Below the pieces are notes generated by a model that was not told the DNA's origin, made no database searches, and saw nothing but the letters and a program-made list of their open reading frames with translations. From Lates calcarifer (Eukaryota > Chordata > Actinopteri > Centropomidae), in contig NC_066853.1 of assembly GCF_001640805.2 (NCBI RefSeq), positions 23,185,173 to 23,249,172 of the forward strand: a stretch of 64,000 nucleotides of DNA, read 5' to 3'. This document shows positions 31,871 to 43,145 of the stretch, piece by piece. A program made the translations under genes and the position numbers. Positions within the stretch are counted from its first letter, which is position 1. Every line of letters starts with the position of its first letter.

Positions 31871-34800
31871 TCATGTTCTATTCTATTCTATTGTAATGAT
31901 TCAGTCAAGATGCAGGACCACACACCTGCCTTTCATATAAAATGATTTCAAGGGACTTGGGATCTCAAACAAACATGGAGGCAGACTGTCCTTGTCAGCT
32001 GGTTGCACCGCTGTGTGCTATGTTTTGCACTGAAAAACAAAGTACAAGAAAAAAATCTGTGGATGAAGTCATAGCTGAGAAGACAGAATCGACATGGCTT
32101 ATACATTTTGCAGTGCGAGCTGGAGGTGAGTTTAGAAATAACGCAAGCTACTACTACAAACTAACTTTATATGTACACAGGTGGATAGGAGAGTGAAACC
32201 TGTGATCATTAGAAATGCAGTCAGTTTTATACATTGTTTGACTTTCCACTGCCATGGAGATGCCATTCCATATTAATATCACTGTGCCATGGGCTTGTAC
32301 AAAGGTTGCTGTCAGATGCTGGGGAGAAAAACATCAAACTCCTGTTCATGCTGTTGGCAGCCATGTTTCTGTTCTATGCAAGCACGCACCATAAAGTAGG
32401 CTGGCGATGCTTCCTGGTCAGCTTGCTCTCGTTTTCTCTCAGTTTCTGCTCAATATTCCCTTGCAGTTCCTTTAACACTACAGGATTTATACATCAGGGA
32501 GACTCTAATTCAGTCTGTAACATTAAGATCATGTTTTGTTTCTCTCACTATGGCATCATTTGAACAGATAATCAGTCCAGACCAGGAACTGAACCAGGAA
32601 TGCCCTCACAATTGTTGGGTGTGAATCAGATCCAAAATCTGCCCAATTATCCTCTAGTGTGAGGCCAGCATAGTTGGCACATGATGCTTAAGCACCATGA
32701 TTGGAGAGTAATTTTAGCATGGCATGATATGATCATAGTGACCAAATCGTTTTGACAACACCTCAGTTTTCTGACGTCGGGGCTGTGTATGTGAGGATGG
32801 GGGCTTACTCTGGGGTCAGTCTGTGAATAGAGACTCATGGACCTGGATGCCTTTGGCCAACCAATGACTGATTTTTGAGTTGTGTGTGGGATCAAAGAGT
32901 GTCAAGGGTGTTCTCAGGAGTCTGGCATTGACAAAAACGTGTGTGTGTGTGCGTGATTGTGATGAAGTGAGGTGTGCCGTCCTCCTCCAAGGCCCTGTAA
33001 CTCAGGGTTTTCATCAATCACTCCCTCCCCTTCCTCCCTTTGCTGTCCTCTCACTCCTTTAATTCTCTCTCACCCTGCCTCTACCACATTCCTCAATCAA
33101 ACTTGCTGCCTGTTGTTTTTTGTAGTTGTCTCCTCTGCCTGTTTGCCCTCTAACACTGGTATCCTTATAAACTTTTTCATGTTTCTGTCTGCCCTTCCTT
33201 GTCCTGATCTTCCTTTCATCTTTTCCTGTGTATTTTTCCCCCCTCTCTTTATCTATCCCTACCTGTCTCTCCCATCACACTTGTCCTCATCACCCTATAC
33301 TTAAGCACCAGGTGAGTCGCACTGTGGCTGTATAGTGTGCTGTCAAGGCGTCCCCTCTATAGTCATGATTTATGACTGCTTTTACAGCAGGTATGTTTGC
33401 CAGTCACCTATCAAGAGGAAATCCCTCCTCCCAGCTCTTCATTTCCTTATGGACTTTTTACAGACCCCAACTGTCAGCTCCAATGACCCCCTTTTTAGAG
33501 AACAGTCCCAATAACAGCTTGTAATACACCACCCACACATACACTTCCACCTGTGTGCCAAATATCTTACAAATTCATTTATGTGACTGATTCAGGACAC
33601 TTGGGCCTTTTTGTGTGTTGCCCTGTTTGAAAAATTCCTGTCAACCTTGTTGTAAACTTCTTTTTTTTTCTTCAGTAAGGCGCTGGTATTGCTATTTTAT
33701 GCACATATGCTGTGTGATATATGAGTAATAGCACAGACACAGGCGCCTGTTTTCTTATATACAGCTGAGAGGATGGCTGACTGTTTTTTGTTATGGCTCT
33801 GTGAAGCTGATATAGGGGGGCAGTCAAACATAAATTCTGACTTTTGAGTGTGTGTGTGCACATCGATGCCATTTTGAAATCATTCTTCCTCAGCATGGTC
33901 TTTTTTGTCTTTACATTTCTACCTCTGTTTGAACCACACGCAAATGAAAATCTGGCCCACTACACTTAGCAAAATACAAATTAGTTTTCCCCAAACCCTC
34001 AGCAGGAGCTAACTACTGAGCATTAGTAAGAAAAGTTGTCCTGCTGAGTTCCCTTGCTAGCCAGGAACAAAACGCCAGCAGGGGAGGTTGAAAGAACTTC
34101 AGTGTAACGTTAGAACCGTCGTAAGGGTTAGAACTGTTTTTCATTTGCATCTGTGAGTGAAGTACGAAGGCGAAAGACGGGAAAGGAAGGGGAAGGAGGG
34201 AAGGATAAGGATGAGGAGTTGTTTTGGAGGATACTGTTTGTAGGGAAAGAGATGTAAGGATATGGAGTTATCCTCCAGAGGGGGGGTTGCTATCTTTGAG
34301 GCATCCCAGGCTCTTGAAGCTCTGACAAACTGGTGCTTCATAGCACATTTAGCCGTATGTTCATATAAGTCCAGCAGCATGGACAGACTTCCAAACAGGT
34401 GGGGAGATATGAAGATTGTGCTGCTCGTATAAAACACTAAAATTTGTTTGAATATAAAGTTTCAAAACTGTGTCTGATTTGCTATTCACACGTGCAAAGT
34501 GTATGTTATGTCTGGGTGTATTCTGTCGATGAATCCTTCCCATGTGTTCAGAGATATGCACTGAGGCTGTGTTCACACTGCAGGTCGTGTTCATTTCCAC
34601 ATGCTGCTCATATCAGATTCTGATAACTGTTTATATCCATTTGGTTGTAACTCGTATCCCATTTCAGTACAAACTGGCAGAGCAAGAGAGCAACAGTAAC
34701 AAAAGACGTCACATCTGTTCTTTAACTATTACTTGTACTTGTTTCCAACAGTTTTCAAATGTGATACAAACCTTTGAAATTGAACTAATCTACTTGGCTC

Positions 34801-35215
34801 TCTTCCATTGTTGGGAAAAAAAGGAAAAAAATCCAAAGTAATTCAGAGTCCTTCGCCCTGCTCATAAAACATCTGTGCCCCATGTGAGGGAAAAGCATCA
34901 AAAAGTAACAACATAACTGCAATTGACTGTTTTCCGTCCAGTTTTCTCAATTAATCAGTCCATAATTCTGTGTGAAAAATCCCAGTCCCAGTTTCTCAAA
35001 GTACATGGTAACATCTTAAAATGGCTTGTTTTATCTCCAGTTTAAAACCCAAAGACATTCAATTTATAATGATATAAACACATTTAAGGAAAATGTTTTT
35101 GATAAAAAAAAAAAAAAAAGACTTAACCCTTAGTTCTCAAACTAAAGACTGATAAAGAATCAGTTCAAATCAGAAAAGGTTTATAATGACTTTGTCAGTC
35201 AATATTTGAATATAC
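31871..35215. other. Unique sequence with a 300-bp pyrimidine-rich tract
   Basis: Open frame 31942-32196 carries a donor-like CTGGAG|GTGAGT at 32126 (see findings). 33000-33300 is pyrimidine-rich, and its frame is compositional. 33663-33672 is T-rich; 35104-35119 is A16. 34000-34140 has AACGTTAGAACCGTCGTAAG-type words of unknown origin. No gene recognised. Confidence 0.5.
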
Positions 35216-35456
35216 ATATACACCAATCAGCCACAACACTACATTGATCATTTCCTTACAATATAATGTTCTGCTGGGAAAGTGGGAGTCCTGGCATTCA
35301 TCTGGATGTTACTTTGACACATACCACCCACCTAAACATTGTTGTAGACCAAGCACACACACCCTTATGACAACAACACTCCCCAATGGCAGGGACCTCC
35401 CCCAGCAGGACAATACTCCCACTACACTCCCACTACACCACAAAAACTGCCAAGAA
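35216..35456 (+). pseudogene. Second Tc1-like element, internally deleted, different family
   Basis: ATACACCAATCAGCCACAAC at the left is the terminal sequence of a Tc1-type element common in fish (CACCGATCAGCCACAACATT). After a large internal deletion the transposase frame appears: FDTYHPPKHCCRPS, then THTLMTTTLPNGRDLPQQDN. The QQDN carries the second catalytic Asp of the DD34E triad. A 12-bp duplication (CCCACTACACT twice, ~35419-35442) disrupts the following CHTA region. The fragment stops at the TG array. Family knowledge from memory; inactive. Confidence 0.75.
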
Positions 35457-35457
<1 letters not shown>

Positions 35458-35530
<73 letters not shown>

Positions 35531-35531
35531 G
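35458..35531. repeat. Compound (TG)n(AG)n microsatellite
   Basis: About 25 TG units followed by about 11 AG units, directly after the Tc1 relic. Confidence 0.97.
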
Positions 35532-35557
35532 GGAATCTTGGCTAAATTTGTTGCAGC

Positions 35558-35576
35558 AAAAAAAAAAAAAAAAAAA
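35558..35576. repeat. A19 homopolymer
   Basis: 19 consecutive A residues. Confidence 0.95.
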
Positions 35577-38500
35577 TGTGGGACAACTCATTTTTACACT
35601 GACAGGCCAATCTGCACTGTTCATGTACAGTACACAAATGAAAATTACAAACATTGTCCAAACAGAATACAGATTCAGTATGGACATTCCACAACACATC
35701 AGTGCGTCCACATTTTACACATAAGGTCATGACTCTAAATGAGATCAAGTCAAAGGGAGGAAAAGAACAGAGCAACCAGTATTTCACGCAGCTCAAAAGA
35801 GGAAGTAGGTCAAACTGACCTGCAGCATGCATGAGTAGACCGGAGTGTGTGAGCATTTGTGAACCCTCATGTGTGGTCAGTGTCTGAGTGACGTATATCA
35901 CAGTTGGAATCTTTCTCTCCCACTTCACAGTGTCACCTGAGATGCTCTTGCCCCTGCCCACTTGCCCAGAGGCCTCAGGTGTATGGGCCCATTCATTACC
36001 TGCCAATCACCATGTCAATAGTTGCCAATCACTCACTCACTGCCCCTGGACTATCTCTACCTTTCCTCTCCTTTCTTTTGTCTTTTAACAGGCCCCCTTT
36101 TTGTTGCAGCTTTTTGTGTTCTCTGATTACTGTTGTTTTTCAATTTCATGGCCATTTCTCCCCCATAATCAATTTGCACAACATGCCCATTACTTATTAC
36201 TGGTTGCCTCAGTTGCAATTGTCTTGGAATTCAATAATCATTTTCGTTCCTTTCTGCTTGGTAATTGAGGCAGTGGAGTGTGTGAGTGTGTTTTTCTCTC
36301 AGTCTAGTCAACTCTATCTGTCTGTCTCTTTTTCTTTCTTTGTACTGTGCGTGTGTGTGACCATAGCGGTGAAACTACTCATGCACAGTTTGAGCATGGT
36401 AGCCAATAGAACACCACATTAATTATACTTGATAAAAAAAATGACAGAGCGTCTGCGCGCACACACACACACATTTGTCATAGAAATGTGCGCATGTACA
36501 GAACAGTCACATACAAATGGAAACACACACAAGGACACACTGTCTCTGTCTTCCTCTCCAGCATTTTAATTAAAAGGCAGAACTCCCAAATGTCGTGAAA
36601 ATGACACACACAGGCAGACCCAGTATTTACAATCCGATGAATTACATTTTCATGCTGAAAACACAACACTAATAAATCACACTTTTCACATTTAATGCAA
36701 GATCCGGTGACAGAATATGACAAAGTTTTATGCTGGGTTTTCATTTCCTAATGGTTTAGACCTTACCTCTTTCATTCATTCCTTTTTTTTCCTTCCTTGT
36801 CACGTTCCATCACTGTCCTCATCTATCCTAAGCTCCTTTCTCCCGCCTGCACCTCCCGAATTTCCTGTCAGTGTTACTTCTTCTACCTATTTTCCTTTAT
36901 CCTCTGTTTTCTTCTTTCCTTCTTCCTTTCTTTCTTTCTTTCTTTCTTCCTTCTGCACCCCCCACACCTCTCTTTCGCCCCTCATTGGGAATAGGAGGTA
37001 ATTTAGAGCGATGTAGGTTAATGACAGCGGAGACTTGAGTCGGCCGCAGTGGCCTGGTGTCTGGGAACACAACTGGAATCCAGACTAGGACATCTGACAT
37101 CCTCTTCCTCTTACTGTATGCACTGATGAGCTCTGAGCAACTCCAACCTCACATTATCCTGTTTTAAGTCAGATATACCTGGAACAAGTGCCCTATTTTC
37201 TTAGCAACTTGGAAATGCCATGGCTAATAAAGCTGGATGATGGCTGTATGAGTTCACAAACCTTCTCCTGCTCCTCACCTGATACCAAAACAGAGCATGG
37301 CATGCCCTCAAGCCTGAAATATTCATTATTTTTCTATAGGTGACTCCTACCCAAACATTCTCACCAGGGCTCTTCGAGACTACCCAGCCCATCTGTCAGT
37401 ACAGTATACAAGCAGGCATTAATCAGACAGCTCTTGACCATAACAGACCCCCTCTCAGCCACCCCAAACACCCCTCAGTTCTCACACAGTTGTTTGTCAA
37501 TGTCCAGACCGCTCTGGACAAAACCCTCCTTTGTCTAATTGGCTCTTTAAGACGCCCCCACGATTAAAAATCTCCCCGGTGGCAGCAGAGGAGGCAGTGG
37601 CTAAAGCATCTCCCACTGAGCTGTGACAGGCCTCTGTTTACCAAAACTCTCCCTGTGCCCCCCCCCCCGGCATCTTTGCTTTCTTTCCCTGTGTTTCTCC
37701 CACACAAAGGGAGGCTGCTCGAAGTGAGGGGGAAGCCCTAAGGCAAACAGAGGCCCAGGCAGGAGGACAGTGGGCCATTGATGACCAGCATATTGACAGG
37801 GATGCTGAAAGACACCTCCTATAGATGGGAAAGGAAAAAAAGAGGTAGAGAAAGGAAATGGAGAAAAAAAAAAGATGAGTGAATTGATGCATAGGCATCA
37901 GTTCATTAAATTCTAAGCTAAGGCAAAGTCCCTGCAGTTACTATTTTGATGCTTCCCAAACTTACTGAACATATTTACATACAGACCAAGTTTCTGGGAA
38001 CAAAGTGATCAGTTTAGGGGGAACATTCATGATAAATTTAGTCCTGCAAAGCCAGCCTAAATCCCACAAGCTCAGTTTTCTCTACAAGATATTAGTCTGG
38101 AAAAGACAAACAACCACTGAGAATGGATTGAGCCCAGAAGCTGGAAGCCAACCAATCAGCAAAGTCTGAGGAGCAGTTTAGGTGGTGCCACCTTTCTAAT
38201 CCTCTTAATTCATGTGAAAAACTATTTATACTAAGTGTGTTTGATCTAGAATAAAACTTATCAAATTTATTCTTTGGATGGGTAAAGCCACAGAGGGCTG
38301 CCTTGCTGTCGACTTTTCACTAGAGGTATGGCGAGGGCATGTCACAACAGGCACCAATGAGATGATAAAATAAACTGAAGCAGGTCTGGTTTGAGCAACA
38401 GATCCATGACTTTGAAGGCTTATCAGATGCCAAAATACTGCACAGAACTTCATAATACAACAAGAAAGGATTGTATGACTCTGGGGTCTGAAATGAAAAT

Positions 38501-38688
38501 TGCAACACACAAGTTTGGAACTCATGCATGAACATGTGAGAGGACTGTAGAATTCTGAATGCTGGAACTGTTTGTGATTTGCATGTAACAGTGCTTGAAA
38601 ACTGCTTTGATGAAACCTGCCCCTCAAAAGGTATAACTGTGACAATCACTTTCTTTGTGATTAATCTTAGGTAAACAATGGACATTAA
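35577..38688. other. Unique sequence, possible regulatory block at 36080-36290
   Basis: 36080-36290 is AT-rich but not simple (CATAATCAATTTGCACAAC, AATTCAATAATCATTTTC, TTGGTAATTGAGGCAG). Its homeodomain-type cores explain the 172-codon chance frame at 35904-36422. 36740-36960 is pyrimidine-rich with (TTTC)6 at 36926-36949. 36975-37090 is a compact complex block (TCGGCCGCAGTGGCC). No gene recognised. Confidence 0.45.
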
Positions 38689-39089
38689 AAAGGTGCTGTT
38701 TGTAAGTTTTTGCAATCACTTCATTACAACATTAGCATAAACAGCTGCTTACTTACCAGTCTAAAACAAGTTCAGCATCATCCTTCATTCCTTTACTCAC
38801 CAAGAGCTGTCTCCAGTTGTGGAAAGCAACTCCTATTTTGCTTCTATCACTTCTTTTCTTCTACTGAAGTTAGCATGTTACCTGTCCAGCTCAACCTGTC
38901 TCTTTAAACCACTTTGTGATAGTGAATCCATGTAGTATCCAGTCTGCCCTCAGTGCAACATGAGAGGATGAAGAAACAGCACTGCACAAAACCTCTATTC
39001 TAACTTCTTGTCATTTAAATGCAATAATGGGTGAATCTCTTGGCAAGCAACCAATGTAGTGATAGCAAAAACTTACAAATAGCACCTTT
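38689..39089. mobile_element. Non-autonomous DNA element (MITE-like) with 25-bp terminal inverted repeats
   Basis: Left end AAAGGTGCTGTTTGTAAGTT (38689-38713) and right end (39065-39089, minus strand AAAGGTGCTATTTGTAAGTT) match at 24 of 25 bases. The element is 401 bp and has no transposase frame. No clear target-site duplication flanks it. AAAGGTGC ends are typical of a fish MITE family. Confidence 0.8.
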
Positions 39090-41414
39090 ATCAATGTTAC
39101 AAAGTAATCTACCAGCAATGTGAGCTTCACATATTTGAATAGTCACCCCAGCACCTATTTAAATAATGGCATATTGTGTTGGAACAAAAAGAAGTTGAAC
39201 TTTTTTTTTTGCCAAATAACCCTGATGTTACTGACCTTAGGTTCCGGTACCAGTTCCGTGTTCCAGGTTTATCTGATCAGGTGTACCGTAGGAGGGGCTT
39301 ATGTTTACACCTCAGAGGAGATCTTCCAGTTATCTTCCACACGGCAAAGTTGAAATATTACCTGCCCAAAGCAAAAGCATGCTTTTGCAACTTTCCAGAG
39401 AGAGAAGAAAACCGTGAGCTAATGCTTCCTGATGTGAATGAGCCATGAAAATGTTTGGTAGAGATATCTTTTCATTCTTGCTCCCCATTGTAACACATAA
39501 AACTGTGACTCACTCCAGTGGCTGGAATAAGCACCAAACTAGTATATGTCCATTCAGAGCTGGGTAGTTGAAAGGCAGAATAGTAATCTATAGCCTATAT
39601 CTGGACACATTTCCCTGCAGTTTGATAATTTTCACAGAGTGCATATCTGCTATTTCACTGTTTTCGCCTGAGGCAAATTTGAGGCTTATTATCTGTTCAG
39701 CAATTAGCAGGCAATCTGCTCATTATCAAGCCAATTATCCTGCACTAATAGCATGCTTAATCAATCTCATTTTATCAATTATTACCGTTTAAGGAGGCGA
39801 GTACCAGATAATGACGCAGTAATTTGAAGTCAGAAAGAGTTGGAGAGATAAGAACTAAGTTGTTTAGACTGTGAGGATGGTGTGTGTTCTGTGATAGAAT
39901 GCATGTGTGTGTTTGTTGCATTGGAGCGTTGGGCTGTGTGCTCTTATGGGACTATGTATGAATGTGTGCATACTTTTCTCTGCTTGTAAAAATCAGTGTG
40001 TGTGTGTGTGTGTGTGCCTGCATGTCTCTGTGAAGTTGAGTGTGCAGAGATGAATGGGAGCCTGTGAAGCGGCAGGACTGTGTGAGGTGATGTGTGTTGT
40101 GCTTGTGGCGGCAGCTGCTCTGAGTGCAACATTGTCCTCTGGAGATAAGAGGACGGGGGCACGGTCACAACTGTAAGACTTATCAAAAGGGACCACGCAC
40201 CATTACACAGCTATTCTGACAGCCTAAAACCCCCCATTACACACGGGCACACACACACACACACACGTAGACTCACACACAGCAAATATGGATGCATGCT
40301 TGAATAGATTTCCTTGAGTATGCACAAAGACAAATTCTATAAGCACACACATCCCATATGGATACTTGCAGGAGCAGACACCAATGATTACTACACACTC
40401 ACACAAACACACTCAGAAATAGAGACACTCTGCTTTCCTTTTCAAACTGGTCATTTCTACTACAATCCTCCTCATGCAAATAATCTGTGTTTCCTCACAC
40501 AAACACAAGATGAAGCACACATACACACACACACACACACACACTGTTTCCTTGCCATTGCCCATGGATGCCCAGGCGGGATGCCCTGAAGGGGGCACAG
40601 AGGACAGGGTATCATTTTCAGAGGGGACCCATTGGCCCGTGTAGCCCTCACCCCACAGGGCAGGGTATGACTGTGTGTGTCATGATGAGGGGAAGAGGGT
40701 GGGGTTGGGGGGCATTAATTACCTGTGTGCTTCTCCTGCTGTGGGAGGCACAAAGGTCGCCCCCACCGAGGGGCTAATTATTAGGAAAAGAGCTTTTTAA
40801 TTTACCGCTGTCTGCTGCCATTCCAGGGAGGAAGAGAACCATGTCATTCAGTGCCGCTGCATGAGCATGTGTGTGTCGGGGCTGAGCACTAAAATGGCAC
40901 ACCCAGCCTGCACAGGTGGCCCTTGATGTGACCCCGTGACCTCTGAGGACATACACAGTTTATCTGGAGCCCCATTGTTTCCCGTGATGCCCGTAGCTGC
41001 CAATCAGCTGAGGTGGACTAGAGGTGGATTGAATAACAGAGGCTGCTGTCAGCTCAGATGATGTAATATTAGAAAGAAAGTGGTGGAAAGACAAACAATG
41101 ACCTTGTATCACACAGTAGACTGTGCCTATCCAATTGCAGAATCATGGATACAGAGAGGGATTTACTCTGTGTTGGGCAGTAATGCATTTCTTAGCAAGA
41201 TAAAATATTGTTATTACACTTTTCTGTAATGAGTGGTGTAAGGGATAATAGCTTAGTAGTGTTTTTGGATGGTTTTTAAACTCTGCAGCTCAACTGTAAG
41301 GACTTCTGGAGTGCTAGAGGCAGTCAACAGAAATAACATTAACTGTTGGTGGTCTTACATACCTCCAAACTGTAATGCACTGGAGTAATTGATTTTTTTC
41401 ATCTTTAAAAATCT
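39090..41414. other. Unique sequence with two enhancer-like blocks
   Basis: 39650-39840 is dense in TTAATC, CAATTAGC, CCAATTATC and ATTATTACC cores. 40560-40960 is GC-richer, with GGGGGCATTAATTACCTG and GGGGCTAATTATTAGG. Both look like conserved non-coding elements but this was not tested. TG array 39995-40016; CA arrays 40247-40266 and 40521-40544. Confidence 0.4.
39371..39388. repeat. Perfect 18-bp palindrome
   Basis: GCAAAAGCATGCTTTTGC equals its own reverse complement with no spacer. Confidence 0.95.
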
Positions 41415-41640
41415 AGGGGGCCGGCACGGTGTGCAGTGGTTAGCACTGTCGCCTCACAGCAAGAAGGTTCCGGGTTTGAGCCTGGTGCTTTTCTGTGTGG
41501 AGTTTGCATGTTCTCCCTGTGTATGTATGGGTTCTCTCCAGGTACTCTGGCTTCCTCCCACAGTCCAAAGACATGCAGCTTAGGTTAACTGGTGACTCAA
41601 AATTGCCTGTACAGGGTGTACCCCACCTCTCGCCCAAAAA
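41415..41640 (+). mobile_element. tRNA-like dispersed element common in fish, internally deleted
   Basis: GGCACGGTGTGCAGTGGTTA, GCACTGTCGCCTCACAGCAA, then GGTTCCGGGTTTGAGCC, GGAGTTTGCATGTTCTCCC and CTTCCTCCCACAGTCCAAAG reproduce a very abundant teleost repeat. GTGCAGTGG and GGTTTGAGCC occupy the places of tRNA A and B boxes. Between AATTGCCTGTA and CAGGGTGTACCCC about 70 bases of the usual element are missing. The far tail is absent here but present as a separate fragment at 19.9 kb. Not a functional tRNA gene. Confidence 0.85.
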
Positions 41641-42102
41641 TGTTATTCTTATCAATATTACATTGAAAAGCAATTACAAATGTGATGTTAAAACAGGGTG
41701 TTGACTTTTGAGATTACTTTTTTGATTTGTTACCTCCGGTAGAACTTAATTTCTGATTCTGAAAATGAACAGTCTTTTCCATCCTTTTGCTTACTATAAT
41801 TAAAATGGTGAGAATCTTTCTACCCCAAGAGAGTAAATTCATCTGAGCATAATGAGAGAGGATGAGGAAAAGAATTAAGGAGGCAGAGGAAAGGCTGTAG
41901 TTTGAGGTCATTTAGCTTCAGCTTGACATTTAGAGGCAATGATAACAAAAGTCCCAACTCATATTTCATGGGAAACTAATGTAATTACTGAAATTTAAAT
42001 AATCGTCTGCAGCACACACTTTTTACTGGAGAAAGTACTGCTATTACTGCAGTATGATATCAAGTCCATTACCATCCAACACTGGTGCTGTGAGCTCATG
42101 CT

Positions 42103-42146
<44 letters not shown>

Positions 42147-43079
42147 TATTCGTCTCACATTTGCTTTGACACCTAAACTCGCCACATCCCACCCCAATTC
42201 TTCGCCAGTCTTTTAACATGCACCACCACAGCTGCACCCGCACAGCAGGGTAGCGGGGGCTCTGTGTATTTTTCAATCAGCGCCAGCTCTATGAGCTTCT
42301 CCTCTCTTTGAGATATTCTGTCAGGTTGCTCCCTCCCTGCTCTGCCTTCCTGCAGTCTGTCAGATCTTGCTCCGTCTGTCTCCCTGCTCCATCTGCAAAT
42401 GAGTGAACCCAACCACTCACCCACACCCCAAGCCTTCAATGCACCCCCTGGCCCGAAAGCCAGCATGGGGTCCCAGTTTCCTGACACACAATGATCTCTC
42501 AATTTGAGGGGAAGTAATCCATTTAGCTTGTGCACGCGGCTTCCATTTTGGTGCCTTTATCAGAGTGTTTCCCACCCCCACTCACCCTCCCTCCCATCCT
42601 CCCTCCCTCCTGCCTGCCTGCCTGCCCTTGTTGCAGTGTCTCATGATTTTGCAGCCGTGGATTTAAGAGACGTCATGGCTGAGCTGATCAGCGCATGGCT
42701 GGTTTAGTCTTTTCAGTCAGGGTTGTGAATAAGCCAGGTCAATTTCTGTTACATGCTCCGACATCTGTTGGATTGGGTCGTTATTTCTGGAATGTGCATA
42801 ATCTGCTCCAAATATGATATTCAAATGAGGGATTGTTATGGCATGATCACACTGCAGATTTTTCATTTGCCTTTAACTCTTGATGTCTCTTTTACACAGA
42901 CATCTTACACAAGAAGTGTAAGATGCTTACATTTGTAATTACCTTCTAAAACAAAGCCGAGTGCTTTGTGATGAGTGCTTTATGTTCTAACATCCCTATT
43001 AACAAGATGACATTGCCTTCCAAAATGCATATGATCTTAACAAAAATGACTCATACCACTGTTATCTCATTTGCTATGA
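41641..43079. other. Unique sequence, no gene recognised
   Basis: CA array 42104-42144. 42170-42540 is GC-richer and complex, with minus-strand frames but no domain. 42590-42630 is CCCTCC/TGCC repetitive. 42640-42720 is a compact unique block. Confidence 0.5.
42104..42144. repeat. (CA)20 microsatellite
   Basis: Pure CA dinucleotides. Confidence 0.97.
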
Positions 43080-43145
43080 CTGTGGTTAAGGTCTGGGTTT
43101 AGGCACAAAAACTACTTGGTTAAGGTCAGGGGGGAATGTGATACT
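43080..43145 (+). repeat. Dispersed GGTTAGGG-type fish repeat, copy 2
   Basis: TGTGGTTAAGGTCTGGGTTTAG followed by GCACAAAAACTACTTGGTTA and AGGTCAGGGGGGAA-type words. Same family as 21303-21425, sharing CACAAAAA.ACTTGGTTA. Confidence 0.65.

Noticed and set aside
35904..36422. 172-codon plus-strand frame
   Set aside because: Runs through pyrimidine- and AT-rich unique sequence; no domain, no splice context, and a regulatory reading fits better.
41440..41485. tRNA gene
   Set aside because: Box A/B-like words belong to a dispersed tRNA-like element; no cloverleaf with acceptor stem could be drawn.
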